The notes: generated by a model from the sequence alone, not told the origin. DNA of 64,000 nt from Nodularia sp. (in: cyanobacteria) (GCA_007692755.1 REBL01000141.1:1-64000); one strand, 5' to 3'; shown: positions 34,351 to 42,961, counted from the first letter of the stretch. Numbers and translations are program-made.

Positions 34351-36423
34351 CCAATCATCATCATCATCCCAGTTATCCTGGTAGGTTGGTCGCGTGGGTT
34401 TGCGAGCAGAACGCCTGTCATCGTAGGCAGGGTAACGGCTATCTCTGCCGTAATCCCTATCGTAGTTTCTATCGTAGTCTCTGCCATAAGGATCACGGGA
34501 ATCACGTTCTCGATAAGGATCACGGGAAAAATCGCGATCGCGTTCCTTGTCGCCACCTGTAAAAATGTCCCGAATCGTCCCAAACAAGTCCTCGTCTTCG
34601 TCCTCAGCATAATACTCACGAACTTCTCGGTTCAGTTCATACAAAGCATCTTGTAAATCAGCGTAGGCTTGATCAATTCCCCGATCTTCATTTTCCTGGA
34701 GACTTTCCCGCAGTTCCCGGCAAATACCATCAATTCGCTGACGGCGGTTGCGGGCAAACTGCATCCCAAATTCTAGTGCCACTTCTCTGAGTTGGCGTTC
34801 TGATTGTAAAATTAAAGCCTCAGAACGAGTGCGTTTTTCTACTCTTTCTTTGCGTTCTCGGTCAACATCGGCGTATTTTTGAGCATCCTGAATCATCCGA
34901 TTCACTTCTGATTCACTCAAAGTCGAAGCACCTTGAATTGTGATGCTTTGTTCTCGTCCAGTAGTTCTATCTACGGCTGTTACCTGCAAAATTCCGTTAG
35001 CATCGATATCAAAAGATACCTGAACTTGGGGAATACCTCGTGGGGCTGGTGGGATGCCATAGAGCTTAAAACGTCCCAGTGACTTATTATTCGATGCCAT
35101 TTCCCGCTCACCCTGGACTACGTGAATTTCCACAGTGTTTTGGTTATTTTCTGACGTTGAAAAAGTATCAGAACGGCGCACCGGAATAGTAGTGTTGCGG
35201 GGAATCAGTTTTTTCATCACGCCACCAATGGTTTCTAATCCCAAAGATAATGGTGTCACGTCCAAAAGCAGCACATCTTTGAGTTCACCCGCCAAAATAC
35301 CTGCCTGAATGGCAGCGCCGATGGCTACTACTTCATCAGGATTGACATTTTCGTTGGGTTCGATGCCAATTAAATCTCGCACTACCTGCTTGACTATAGG
35401 CATTCGTGTCGAACCACCAACTAACACCACTTCCTCAATATCTACAGGTGAGAGTCCCGAATCTTTGAGGGCGCGTTTGACTGGTGTCCGGATACGACTG
35501 ATTAAGTCAATACATAAACCTTCAAATTGAGAACGAGTCAGGCGAGTTTCTAGATGTTTGGGGCCATCTGCCGTAGCGGTGATGAAAGGTAAGTTAATTT
35601 CGGTGACGCTGACTGCCGAAAGTTCAATTTTCGCCTTTTCCGCAGCTTCCATGAGACGTTGTAGAGATTGTCTCTCGCGTCTTAAGTCTACCCCTTCGGT
35701 TTCCAGAAATTGGTCTGCTAACCAATCAACTATTTGTTTATCAAAGTCATTACCACCTAGTTGAGTATCTCCACTGGTAGCTTTAACTTCAAAAATGCCA
35801 TCACCGACTTCCAAAATGGACACGTCAAAAGTACCACCGCCCAAGTCAAAGACGAGGATAGTTTCAGTCGTACCCCTATCTAATCCATAAGCCAAAGATG
35901 CGGCTGTCGGTTCATTGAGAATCCGCAACACTTCTAAACCGGCTATTCTGCCAGCATCGCGGGTCGCCTGTCGTTGAGAATCATTGAAATAAGCGGGAAC
36001 TGTAATCACTGCCCCTGTCACGGGTTCACCCAAATAGCGACTAGCATCCTCTGCCAATTTTTTCATCACCATTGCCGAAATTTCTTCGGGGGCGAAATCC
36101 TTTTTGAGGCGGGGACAGGGAATTTTAATATTACCTAATTCATCTTTGCGAATTGTATAAGGTACACGCTTAGATTCTGAGCTGAGTTCACCATACTGCC
36201 GCCCAATGAAGCGTTTAACTGCAAAAAATGTATTTTGTGGGTTGAGAACGGTTTGCCGTCTGGCCATTTGCCCAACCACCCTTTCGCCCTCTTTGCTGAA
36301 GCCGACAACAGAGGGGGTTGTTCGCATTCCTTCTGCATTGGCAATCACCACCGGCTTACCACCCTCCATTACGGCGACTACTGAGTTGGTTGTACCCAAG
36401 TCGATGCCGACTACCTTGCCCAT
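34345..36423 (-). CDS. dnaK: Hsp70 chaperone, DnaK3 type
   Basis: 692 residues. The N-terminal ATPase domain ([60 protein letters not shown]) and substrate domain ([16 protein letters not shown]) are standard. The C terminus departs from housekeeping DnaK: after the helical lid comes a tail of about 75 residues rich in Arg, Asp and Tyr ([14 protein letters not shown]), ending in [10 protein letters not shown] instead of an EEVD-like end. That pattern, together with the neighbouring dnaJ, identifies DnaK3, which is membrane-associated in cyanobacteria. Its stop codon lies in a dispersed repeat. Confidence 0.93.
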   Translation of the reverse strand: MGKVVGIDLGTTNSVVAVMEGGKPVVIANAEGMRTTPSVVGFSKEGERVVGQMARRQTVLNPQNTFFAVKRFIGRQYGELSSESKRVPYTIRKDELGNIKIPCPRLKKDFAPEEISAMVMKKLAEDASRYLGEPVTGAVITVPAYFNDSQRQATRDAGRIAGLEVLRILNEPTAASLAYGLDRGTTETILVFDLGGGTFDVSILEVGDGIFEVKATSGDTQLGGNDFDKQIVDWLADQFLETEGVDLRRERQSLQRLMEAAEKAKIELSAVSVTEINLPFITATADGPKHLETRLTRSQFEGLCIDLISRIRTPVKRALKDSGLSPVDIEEVVLVGGSTRMPIVKQVVRDLIGIEPNENVNPDEVVAIGAAIQAGILAGELKDVLLLDVTPLSLGLETIGGVMKKLIPRNTTIPVRRSDTFSTSENNQNTVEIHVVQGEREMASNNKSLGRFKLYGIPPAPRGIPQVQVSFDIDANGILQVTAVDRTTGREQSITIQGASTLSESEVNRMIQDAQKYADVDRERKERVEKRTRSEALILQSERQLREVALEFGMQFARNRRQRIDGICRELRESLQENEDRGIDQAYADLQDALYELNREVREYYAEDEDEDLFGTIRDIFTGGDKERDRDFSRDPYRERDSRDPYGRDYDRNYDRDYGRDSRYPAYDDRRSARKPTRPTYQDNWDDDDDWL

Positions 36424-36740
36424 GCGTTACTCTTCTCCTAGCGTGTCTTGTACTTTTATTATGATTATGCGGGACTACCTCTAGCTGTTTGCTATGGCAT
36501 GAAAACACTTCAATGATATGATAGTCATCATTAAGGTAAGAAGTAGAGGAGTTTAAGCTTGAGTAGCTAGTTGCAAGACTAGGATAACATTGGGAATGCT
36601 AAGTATGTCCAAGTAGTCTAAAATATTATCCTGCATATACTGAGCTTTACCGTTTCTTCAAGTTGGGAAATCCACCCTGATCAAAGTTGCTTTTCCCTTT
36701 CTAGGTCACAAAAAGTTTATCCTGCAACTATTTTAAGGCT
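36424..36740. other. Divergent promoter region, dnaK and M28 peptidase
   Basis: 317 bp. No CIRCE element (TTAGCACTC-N9-GAGTGCTAA) was seen near dnaK. AATGAT (36512-36517) and ATCATT (36527-36532) form a small inverted repeat of unknown meaning. Nothing else was recognised. Confidence 0.4.
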
Positions 36741-37589
36741 TTGATTTTAAAAGAGCGATTGCTAAATCATCTGCGGCAGATAGCCAGAGAACGTGATCCT
36801 TACTTAGCCACAGCAGGCCATTTTTTTGTTCAAGAATATATCCGTCAAGAATTTGCCCAATGGGAAAGTGTGGAAATCCACACCTTTTTAGTAAGAAGCA
36901 AAAGCTGTAATAATCTCATCCTCAATTTACCCTGTCAAACTAAATCGCAAAAAAAAGATTTACCACCAATTTTAATTGCGGCTCATTACGATGCTGTACC
37001 AGGCACACCAGGGGCGGATGATAATGCTACAGGTGTGGCGGTCTTGTTGGAGTTAGCCAGAAAATTTGCGGCTGAACCCGTTAAATATCCTTTACGGCTG
37101 GTGGCTTTTGATATGGAGGAATATGGGTTGCTGGGTAGTGCTGCATATGCAGCTTTGTTACATGAGCAACGGCAACCTCTGCGTTTAATGATATCTCTGG
37201 AAATGTTGGGATATCGTGATTCTGCCCCTAATTCTCAACGTTATCCATCTCCTTTAGAACGGTTTTATCCCCATCAGGGCGATTTTATCGCTTTAATTGG
37301 CAATTTACGCACAATTGGCGACTTAATTAGAATGAGTCGCAATATTCGCCAAGTTGGTGTACCTAGTAAGTGGTTACCAGTGCCGAATCGTGGTTTAATT
37401 GTGCCGCAAACTCGGCAAAGTGATCATGCACCGTTTTGGGATTTGGGTTATCCAGCGATGATGGTGACAGATACGGCATTTTTAAGGAATCCTCACTATC
37501 ATAAATCTAGTGATGCGATCGCTACTTTGGATTTAGATTTTCTCACAGGTGTTTGTGAAGGTTTAGAAGTGGCTATTCGGCGGCTGTGA
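36741..37589 (+). CDS. M28-family zinc aminopeptidase
   Basis: 282 residues. A metal-dependent exopeptidase of the M28 type: His82 and Asp84 in AAHYDAVPG, Asp93/94 in GADDNATG, Glu126/127 in DMEEYGLLG, and the late SDHAPFWDLGYPAMMVTD and YHKSSD segments supply ligands and catalytic acid. There is no signal peptide, so it is presumably cytoplasmic. The start is TTG at 36741; the family start RERDPYLATAGHFFVQEYI lies close after, and no ATG fits. The 3' 200 bp are duplicated at 39926-40157. Confidence 0.85.
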   Translation: MILKERLLNHLRQIARERDPYLATAGHFFVQEYIRQEFAQWESVEIHTFLVRSKSCNNLILNLPCQTKSQKKDLPPILIAAHYDAVPGTPGADDNATGVAVLLELARKFAAEPVKYPLRLVAFDMEEYGLLGSAAYAALLHEQRQPLRLMISLEMLGYRDSAPNSQRYPSPLERFYPHQGDFIALIGNLRTIGDLIRMSRNIRQVGVPSKWLPVPNRGLIVPQTRQSDHAPFWDLGYPAMMVTDTAFLRNPHYHKSSDAIATLDLDFLTGVCEGLEVAIRRL

Positions 37590-37652
37590 TTTTTTGAGAA
37601 TTTACGATTTTTTAAAGAGCTAATTAAATAGAAAAATATACAAACAATTGAA

Positions 37653-37955
37653 ATGCCGAAAAATTCAAATTTATCATTACTAGATACAGATGCACTATTT
37701 GTTCCTTCTTCTGTTGAAAGAATTACTTTGTATGAAAAATTTAAATCACAGATTATTCATAATTCTTATTTAGATAGAACATTAGTGAGTTTTCAAGCTA
37801 ATAAGCAGTCTCCATTTTCTTCCTGGTTCAATCGGATTAACTATCGGTTGCGTTCAACCTTCTTTTATCGCAAACTTAAAGAATACAAAACTCTATTTAC
37901 TGCGGTATTTAAACTAGTTCTAGTAAATCGTTATCATCCTCATTATTTTTACTAA
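37653..37955 (+). CDS. Short protein, probably an N-terminal gene fragment
   Basis: 100 residues from ATG 37653. Residues about 10-60 (ITLYEKFKSQIIHNSYLDRTLVSFQANKQ cut as LDRTLVSFQANKQSPF) remind me of the start of cyanobacterial DNA methyltransferase-like proteins. This is from memory and not verified. The remaining 40 residues are basic and show no such similarity. The 3' end overlaps the convergent LRAT gene by 47 bp. A truncated gene left by rearrangement of the duplicated interval is the favoured view; a real small protein is possible. Confidence 0.4.
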   Translation: MPKNSNLSLLDTDALFVPSSVERITLYEKFKSQIIHNSYLDRTLVSFQANKQSPFSSWFNRINYRLRSTFFYRKLKEYKTLFTAVFKLVLVNRYHPHYFY

Positions 37956-38472
37956 ACTTAATTAACATATTCAGATTGTTATTACGCTGATTATTTTTAC
38001 CAAACTTAATTAACATATCCATATATTTTTTAGTTTGATCTGTTGTCGATTGGACATAATTGATCCCAGTATTGAAAGTATTAACAGCAGCATTAGCAGC
38101 AGCAATTCCAGGCTCTCCTACTACTTCTTTAGCCTTTTCCACTTGAGCGCTTTTGTATTTACCTGTTTTGCAGTAATGAGCAAAATGTTCACAGTTATTC
38201 TTAAACAAATTATACTGTCTCTCACCTAGCTTTCTTTTTGCTCTAGCGATGACAATTAAAACTTGATCGCATAAATCGTATTTCTTAGTATAAATTTTCT
38301 TCCCTTGGGCAAATTCGTTCAGAGAAACCCAGCGTATTATTCCAAGATTTTCATTTTTATACTCTTTTTGGTAATGAATAACAGTCTGATTACCACAATC
38401 AATTCCATGATGATATATTATCGAATGACCAATTTTCCTTGCTATACAGTAAATGTGGTCTCCTTGTGCCAT
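37909..38472 (-). CDS. LRAT-domain (NlpC/P60-like fold) protein
   Basis: 187 residues. The N-terminal GDHIYCIARKIGHSIIYHHGID supplies the LRAT His (His21/22). NNCEHFAHYCKTG contains the nucleophile Cys94 of the NCEHF motif. LRAT enzymes are thiol acyltransferases or lipases related to NlpC/P60. Bacterial members are mostly uncharacterised. The C-terminal third is low complexity and contains a 13-16-residue repeat (MLIKFGKNN, MLIKFSKNN). It is last in a same-strand set with two glycine-rich membrane proteins. The sequence is AT-rich compared with flanking housekeeping genes, suggesting acquisition. Confidence 0.75.
   Translation of the reverse strand: MAQGDHIYCIARKIGHSIIYHHGIDCGNQTVIHYQKEYKNENLGIIRWVSLNEFAQGKKIYTKKYDLCDQVLIVIARAKRKLGERQYNLFKNNCEHFAHYCKTGKYKSAQVEKAKEVVGEPGIAAANAAVNTFNTGINYVQSTTDQTKKYMDMLIKFGKNNQRNNNLNMLIKFSKNNEDDNDLLELV
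37942..38018. repeat. 29-bp direct repeat at the end of the LRAT gene
   Basis: Copies at 37942-37970 and 37990-38018 differ at one base and start 48 bp apart, equal to 16 codons. They encode the repeated LIKF(G/S)KNN segment at the LRAT C terminus. Confidence 0.75.
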
Positions 38473-38550
38473 GATTTCTCTCTCTATTCAGGTAAAGTTA
38501 AATTTGTAGCAAAACTTCAGCTATTTTATGAAAAAATTGTTAAGAATCAA

Positions 38551-39087
38551 TCATGTTTTGGCTGATTTAATGATATTTTCAACCATCTCAATAGCATTTT
38601 TTAATGTTATTTGACCAAGTTCTACATATTTTATTAAATCTTGAGCATCCTTTGGAGAAATCAAATTAAGTCTCACTGGTTCTTCTAATGAAAGAATAAA
38701 TTTTGTTTTATCTGTATCTCCAAGTTTAGATGCTCGTTCTTTAGCTTTAACTTCTTTTAACTGTTCTTCCAGTTGCCTAAGCATTTCTGCTTGTTTACCT
38801 TGTGTAAAACTACCATCTAAAATTCTTTTTACTCCTACAAGTGCAGCAGCACCTAAACCAATTCCTCCAGCAACTACACCTAACGGAGCCGCTACTGGTA
38901 TAGAAATGAGTCCAAATAAGATCGGTACAGCCCCAGCCCCCAAAAAAGCAGCCGCAGCACCCCCACCAATAGCACCAACAGCACCAATTCCAATATCTGC
39001 TAGAATTCCTAACTTATCATTAGGATTATTCTTTAGTTTTTGGATAGCTTTAAGGATTTGCTCTTTATTTGGGTTTTCGTTCGACAT
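38551..39087 (-). CDS. Glycine-rich membrane protein, unknown family
   Basis: 178 residues, not recognised. Residues about 27-85 are almost wholly Gly/Ala/Val/Ile (GIGAVGAIGGGAAAAFLGAGAV cut as GAIGGGAAAAFLG, then VAAPLGVVAGGIGLGAAALVG), forming two glycine-zipper-like hydrophobic hairpins. A charged helical region follows (LRQLEEQLKEVKAKERASK), then a C-terminal block SLEEPVRLNLISPKDAQDLIKYVELGQ. There is no signal peptide. GGAG lies seven bases before ATG 39087. It starts 33 bp after the upstream gene. Glycine-zipper hairpins can insert in membranes; the role is unknown. Confidence 0.65.
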   Translation of the reverse strand: MSNENPNKEQILKAIQKLKNNPNDKLGILADIGIGAVGAIGGGAAAAFLGAGAVPILFGLISIPVAAPLGVVAGGIGLGAAALVGVKRILDGSFTQGKQAEMLRQLEEQLKEVKAKERASKLGDTDKTKFILSLEEPVRLNLISPKDAQDLIKYVELGQITLKNAIEMVENIIKSAKT

Positions 39088-39120
39088 TTACACACTCCAG
39101 ATGGCAAATAAATTTTAAAA

Positions 39121-39654
39121 CTAGGCAGTGATAATATTACTGAATACTACATTGAAGACATCAACCACTAACTCAAAGAAAATTTTAGTGATTTCAATAA
39201 TATCTTCTGCAATTCCGAAAATTCCACTCTGTACTTCTTTACCCTGACCACGCTTATCAATTCTGTGGCCTGCTACTGCACCAATAGCAGTAATGGTTAT
39301 TCCCAAAGCCATTGCTACTGGAGCTAATAATTGACCAAAAAACGGTACTGAAATTATTAAATTTGACACAGCAGCACCCACTGCACAACCTATACCAAAA
39401 CCTGTAACCAAAGAGGGGTGTGCTTTAACAAAATCAATTATTTTCAGCAAGAGAATTTTCCCTACATAAAATATTTTGCTGTCAATTCTCTTTGTATAAC
39501 TGGCAAGATCATGTAGCCTCATAGTTACTTCATGAGGTAAGCCACATTCATTTAACCAAATATAGAGTTCGTTACTGCTCTTGGAATCAGCTTCGGCTTG
39601 CCAAAGAGACATTTTAAAATTGGCTTGCGCTGGGGATAATATTTGTGATGTCAT
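39121..39654 (-). CDS. Glycine-zipper membrane protein, unknown family
   Basis: 177 residues, not recognised. A soluble N-terminal domain of about 85 residues (ELYIWLNECGLPHEVTMRLHDLASYTKRIDSK) precedes a hydrophobic hairpin with GFGIGCAVGAAVSNLII and LAPVAMALGITITAIGAVAG. A final amphipathic segment follows (IAEDIIEITKIFFELVVDVFNVVFSN). It is the first gene of a three-gene set with 38551-39087 and the LRAT gene. The layout (helical sensor-like part, membrane hairpin) recalls effector partners in conflict systems, but that is inference only. Confidence 0.6.
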   Translation of the reverse strand: MTSQILSPAQANFKMSLWQAEADSKSSNELYIWLNECGLPHEVTMRLHDLASYTKRIDSKIFYVGKILLLKIIDFVKAHPSLVTGFGIGCAVGAAVSNLIISVPFFGQLLAPVAMALGITITAIGAVAGHRIDKRGQGKEVQSGIFGIAEDIIEITKIFFELVVDVFNVVFSNIITA

Positions 39655-39796
39655 GTTGAGTGTAAAAGCTACTGATAATGTTTATTTTTTAATAAACTAG
39701 TTAATTTAAATACTATGATCAAGATATTTTTTTTGATATTCGTATAAACACGGTAAAGTTTGTGTAGATTAGATATAGCTAAATAATTGGAGAAAA

Positions 39797-39925
39797 TCCA
39801 TATTAGATAGAGGTAGCTGACGCAGAGAATGATTAATTTCCCTAGATGCAGCAAGTCCTGAAATCATTGCGTCTTCGGCGAGATGTCCCCCACACCAATC
39901 ACCACAACATACTAAAGGTAAGGCA
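39797..39925 (-). pseudogene. Duplicated 3' fragment of the FAD oxidoreductase gene
   Basis: The sequence aligns closely with 40886-41010, the 3' end of the intact oxidoreductase gene. Its translation retains LVCCGDWCGG(H)LAEDAMISGLAAS and SLRQLPL. The 5' side stops abruptly near 39921-39925, where the M28 fragment begins on the other strand. The frame remains open for 84 codons only because of the junction. It has no start of its own and is taken as a relic. Confidence 0.85.
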
Positions 39926-40157
39926 GCCGCATCGGGGTTTAATTGTGCCTCAAACTCGGCAAAGTGATCATGCGCCGTTTTGAGATTTGGGTTATACAGC
40001 GATGATGGTGACAGATACGGCATTTTTAAGGAATCCTCATTATCACAAATCTAGTGATGCGATCGCCGAAGACGCGGCTTTGCCGTTCGCTACTTTGGAT
40101 TTAGATTTTCTCACTGGTGTTTGTGAAGGTTTAGAAGTGGCTATTCGGCGGTTGTAA
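39926..40157 (+). pseudogene. Duplicated 3' fragment of the M28 peptidase gene
   Basis: The sequence aligns with 37383-37589, from just before GGTTTAATTGTGCCG to the stop codon. It has few base differences, a 24-bp insertion at 40067-40090, and at least one small change that breaks the frame near the junction. The catalytic N-terminal region is absent, so it cannot encode a functional peptidase. Together with the preceding fragment it marks the join of a tandem duplication. Confidence 0.88.
40067..40090. repeat. 24-bp small dispersed repeat inserted in the M28 fragment
   Basis: Compared with 37516-37535, 24 extra bases follow GCGATCGC in the copy. They begin CGAAGACGCGGC and end GCCGTTCGC. 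The insertion is at a HIP1 octamer and a multiple of three, as is typical of small dispersed repeats in Nostoc-type genomes. The comparison with the intact gene dates it after the duplication. Confidence 0.75.
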
Positions 40158-40181
40158 TTTAATGAATGATTGGGGAAAACT

Positions 40182-40508
40182 TTAATATGCAAGTTTAAGG
40201 CTGACATAGCGATTTAAACTCACATTTTCCTCTGCTGCTTCTATAGCTAATCTACGATGAAGTTCTGGAGGAATACGAACTTGAAATTTACCACTGTAGT
40301 TTTTTTCTGCAATAGGTTCTGGAATCTTTTCATGATTCGCTTCCATATCAACTACTATATCTTTTACCAAGTTTGTAATACCTTCAAGTGCAGTAGAACG
40401 ATTTTCATGGAGATAAGATAAACTGGGAAATTCGGCACACAGTCCTACAAATTCTTCATCCTCGCCTGACCAAGTAACTCTATAGGTGTAGTGGTCGTAG
40501 TTAACCAT
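40182..40508 (-). CDS. hicB: HicB-family antitoxin
   Basis: 108 residues. The N-terminal partial-RNase-H-like HicB fold (YRVTWSGEDEEFVGLCAEFPSLS) is followed by a C-terminal ribbon-helix-helix domain (GKFQVRIPPELHRRLAIEAA, SLNRYVSLKL) that would bind the operator. It neutralises HicA and autoregulates. Its ATG overlaps the hicA stop by eight bases (ATGGTTAA), giving coupled translation in the order toxin then antitoxin, usual for hicAB. It occupies the right half of the duplicated M28/oxidoreductase interval. Confidence 0.88.
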   Translation of the reverse strand: MVNYDHYTYRVTWSGEDEEFVGLCAEFPSLSYLHENRSTALEGITNLVKDIVVDMEANHEKIPEPIAEKNYSGKFQVRIPPELHRRLAIEAAEENVSLNRYVSLKLAY

Positions 40509-40755
40509 CTTTCATTTCCTCAATTTTTTCAATCGCGTCTAAAACTTGCTTTACTTGATAAACCTTGGCTTTTCCATTTTTGTTTTGAATATTGACGCGC
40601 GGATCTCCAACCCAAGGTGTTTTATAAACACAATGGCTTGTTCCTTGCTGTCTGGGTTCTCCAAAATAATGATTGCAAACCTTCACTAAATCGGTAAAGT
40701 TTACATTCTGCGGATTATTCTGGAACTGTGCCAGGAGTTTTTCTATTTGTGCCAT
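40501..40755 (-). CDS. hicA: HicA-family mRNA interferase toxin
   Basis: About 84 residues from ATG 40755; ATG 40776 is an alternative, and the longer frame from TTG 40824 is unlikely. The dsRBD-like HicA fold is seen in VKVCNHYFGEPRQQGTSHCVYKTP, with the catalytic His in GTSH, then VNIQNKNGKAKVYQVKQVLDAI. HicA cleaves mRNA when free of HicB. The product is slightly longer than typical HicA (about 60-80). Partner and operator lie adjacent, so the module looks intact. Confidence 0.85.
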   Translation of the reverse strand: MAQIEKLLAQFQNNPQNVNFTDLVKVCNHYFGEPRQQGTSHCVYKTPWVGDPRVNIQNKNGKAKVYQVKQVLDAIEKIEEMKDG

Positions 40756-40848
40756 AGGTTTATACCAAGTTGTCATCAAAGGAGTAGAAAGAAAGTTTCT
40801 ACTCAATGAGAGATTAAAAAGCAACTTGATATGAGATTTACTATAATA

Positions 40849-40870
40849 ATAGTATCAATATTAATACTAT
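40849..40870 (-). promoter_or_regulatory. Probable hicAB operator
   Basis: ATAGTAT (40849-40855) and ATACTAT (40864-40870) are exact inverted arms around an AT-rich centre, upstream of hicA and over TATTAT-like -10 sequences on the minus strand. HicB RHH domains bind such palindromes. The segment also abuts the stop codon of the oxidoreductase gene at 40867. Confidence 0.5.
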
Positions 40871-41889
40871 GTCAAGGGTGATGTTTTATTAAATAGAGGT
40901 AATTGGCGCAGGGATTGATTAATTTCCCCAGATGCAGCCAGTCCAGAAATCATTGCGTCTTCGGCGAGATAGCCACCACACCAATCACCACAACAGACTA
41001 AAGGTATGGTAGAACTGGCGGATAATACCGGATTTGTCCAGGGACGACTAGGAAAAGCGTAACGCCAGCGATGTACTTGCATCCACTCTGGTGTTTCTAG
41101 CCAGGGAAGCGCTAACCTCTGGGCGGCTTGTTGCAACATCTCTTTTCCCACAGGTTGTAAATCTGGGGTTTCTAAATGCAGTTCGGCATATTTAGCGCTA
41201 CTTTGCAAGACAAATACAGGTTGCTGAGGGTTGGGACGTTTACTGCTATCTAAACCCATCCATCCTAGAACAGGATCATCTGTAAATTTCCGGTCTTTCC
41301 AAGGTGGTAGCGGTTGGGATGTAGCCGGATATCCCGCGATCGCACTCACAGAAGGATAAAATTCTACAGAACTCAAATTGTCGAAAAATTCTTTACCTAG
41401 TACAGCTTCCCCCAATGGTGCTAACAGTGTCAAAGCTTGGGGCGCGGGAATGGCTAAAACTAAGGCTTTAGCCGTGAATTCTGCATTACTTTCCAGAGTC
41501 AGACACCAACTATTTTCAGGGGTGGGGTGAATGGCTGTGACCCGTTGATTTAGTTGGATTTGTAAACCTTGGGCGATAAATTTAGCGATCGCACTCATTC
41601 CCGCAGGTACAATATAACGGGGTTCTGAATCGGGTTGAGTCGGATTTGCCCACACTTCTACGATATGGCGATCGCGCAACAATTGCACAAAATTTTGGAA
41701 TAATTCACCCTTGGGTTTCAAATAACACGCCCCATGATCTGCCCAAGTTCCATATAATCGGCGTGTAGCTAGTCGTCCCCCCAAACCACGGGATTTTTCC
41801 ACCACCAACACCGAATATCCAGCCTCAGTTAACCGTTGGGCGCATATTAAACCTGCCATGCCGGCACCAATTATAGCAATATCAGTCAT
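40867..41889 (-). CDS. FAD-dependent amine-oxidase/renalase-like oxidoreductase
   Basis: 340 residues. The N-terminal dinucleotide fold IAIIGAGMAGLICAQRL is followed by VVEKSRGLGGRLATRR (FAD-binding GG-R motif). A middle domain follows, and then the C-terminal FAD motif GDWCGGYLAEDAMISGLAASG. Cyanobacterial members of this family are annotated as NAD(P)/FAD-dependent oxidoreductases related to renalase; the substrate is unknown. ATG 41889. Its last 125 bp are duplicated at 39797-39925. It is divergent from the YaaW-like gene across two STRR arrays. Confidence 0.85.
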   Translation of the reverse strand: MTDIAIIGAGMAGLICAQRLTEAGYSVLVVEKSRGLGGRLATRRLYGTWADHGACYLKPKGELFQNFVQLLRDRHIVEVWANPTQPDSEPRYIVPAGMSAIAKFIAQGLQIQLNQRVTAIHPTPENSWCLTLESNAEFTAKALVLAIPAPQALTLLAPLGEAVLGKEFFDNLSSVEFYPSVSAIAGYPATSQPLPPWKDRKFTDDPVLGWMGLDSSKRPNPQQPVFVLQSSAKYAELHLETPDLQPVGKEMLQQAAQRLALPWLETPEWMQVHRWRYAFPSRPWTNPVLSASSTIPLVCCGDWCGGYLAEDAMISGLAASGEINQSLRQLPLFNKTSPLT

Positions 41890-41891
41890 AC

Positions 41892-41919
41892 GATTTTAGA
41901 TTTTAGATTTTAGATTTTT
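41892..41919. repeat. STRR heptamer array (GATTTTA)
   Basis: Four consecutive 7-bp units directly upstream of the oxidoreductase start codon, so the array lies in its 5' untranslated or promoter region. Confidence 0.75.
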
Positions 41920-42002
41920 GTTCAACCCACAGATAAATCTGGGGGCTTGTAGCACCAAGGAACTATTGGTCATAATTGATTCGTGAGTACGAATACTCAT
42001 AA

Positions 42003-42067
42003 TCAATGACTAATGACTAATGACTAATGACTAATGACCAATGACCAATGACAAATGACCAATGACT
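42003..42067. repeat. STRR heptamer array (AATGACT/AATGACC)
   Basis: About nine 7-bp units. The last unit (AATGACT) contains the ATG start codon of the YaaW-like gene at 42062, so the repeat supplies the start and its immediate 5' context. Confidence 0.8.
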
Positions 42068-42961
42068 GCTAATAGTAGAATAAAGTACATAAAGGCTGCA
42101 CGCAGAGAGGAAGGGAAATTGGACGAACTGAGGGCGGTGCTGGAGTTAGCAACAGAAGAGGAATTGCAGGATTTAACGGCGATTCTGTTTAGTCGTAAAT
42201 TTAATCCCCTAGATTATGTTCATACACCTGAACCGATTGAGGTTCAAAGCCAAAATCACAAAGCTTGGCTGGATACATTAGAAAATCGGTTTCGGTTTTT
42301 AGCAGCAGATGGGATGACGGTCTTACGGGGGCGTACAAGTCAGATAACTTACCGCCAAGCATTAATTCAAGTTTGTAAGTATTTGAAAATTCCCTATTCT
42401 GATGAACTGACAACCGTTGATTTAGAAGCTGAATTATTTTTACATCTATTAGGGCAGGTGTGGAAAAAATTACCGGAAGATGAGAAGCAAAAATTAAATG
42501 AACAGGTGCAACGTCAACTGTCCCAGTCAGATTTAAAACAACCGTTACCGTTGTTATTGCAGCGTGACCCCTTGGGATTACTGGTTAAAGGTGGTAGCGC
42601 TTTTGCGGTTACTTCTATTCTTCAGCCATTGGTTTTGCAACAAATCGCGCGTCAATTTGCGATCCATTTTGCTAAATATCAAGTCGCTCAACAGACAGCA
42701 ATTGCAGGTTCTCAAGCAGCTGCTCACCAATTTAAAGGCTATGTAGCTCTACAAATGGCGCGACGGGGTATGACGATGAATGCAGCTCGTTATGGGGCAG
42801 TTCGTAGTGTTTTTACCTTCGTTGGCCCAGTCATGTGGACTTGGTTTTTTGCAGATTTAGGATGGAGAGCGATCGCTACTAACTATGGTCGCATCATCCC
42901 CACCATATTTGCTCTTGCACAAATTCGTCTCACCCGCGCGGAATATTGGGAACCAGCTTGA
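42062..42961 (+). CDS. YaaW-family protein
   Basis: 299 residues. It resembles the E. coli YaaW family in layout: an N-terminal helical segment (ELRAVLELATEEELQDLTAILF), a central FLAADGMTVLRGR...TYRQALIQVCKYLKI domain and an acidic VWKKLPEDEKQKLN block. A C-terminal region follows with hydrophobic helices and the Ala-rich SQAAAHQFKGYVALQMARRG. The function is unknown. ATG 42062 comes from the last STRR unit; no other start lies nearby. The stop overlaps the start of the next gene (TTGA). Confidence 0.8.
   Translation: MTANSRIKYIKAARREEGKLDELRAVLELATEEELQDLTAILFSRKFNPLDYVHTPEPIEVQSQNHKAWLDTLENRFRFLAADGMTVLRGRTSQITYRQALIQVCKYLKIPYSDELTTVDLEAELFLHLLGQVWKKLPEDEKQKLNEQVQRQLSQSDLKQPLPLLLQRDPLGLLVKGGSAFAVTSILQPLVLQQIARQFAIHFAKYQVAQQTAIAGSQAAAHQFKGYVALQMARRGMTMNAARYGAVRSVFTFVGPVMWTWFFADLGWRAIATNYGRIIPTIFALAQIRLTRAEYWEPA

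Noticed and set aside
34293-34619. 108-codon minus-strand frame at the end of dnaK
   Set aside because: Alternative frame over the repetitive Arg/Asp tail of DnaK; no independent support.
39769-40023. 84-codon minus-strand frame as a real small protein
   Set aside because: It is a chimera of an oxidoreductase 3' fragment and antisense M28 sequence created by the duplication junction.
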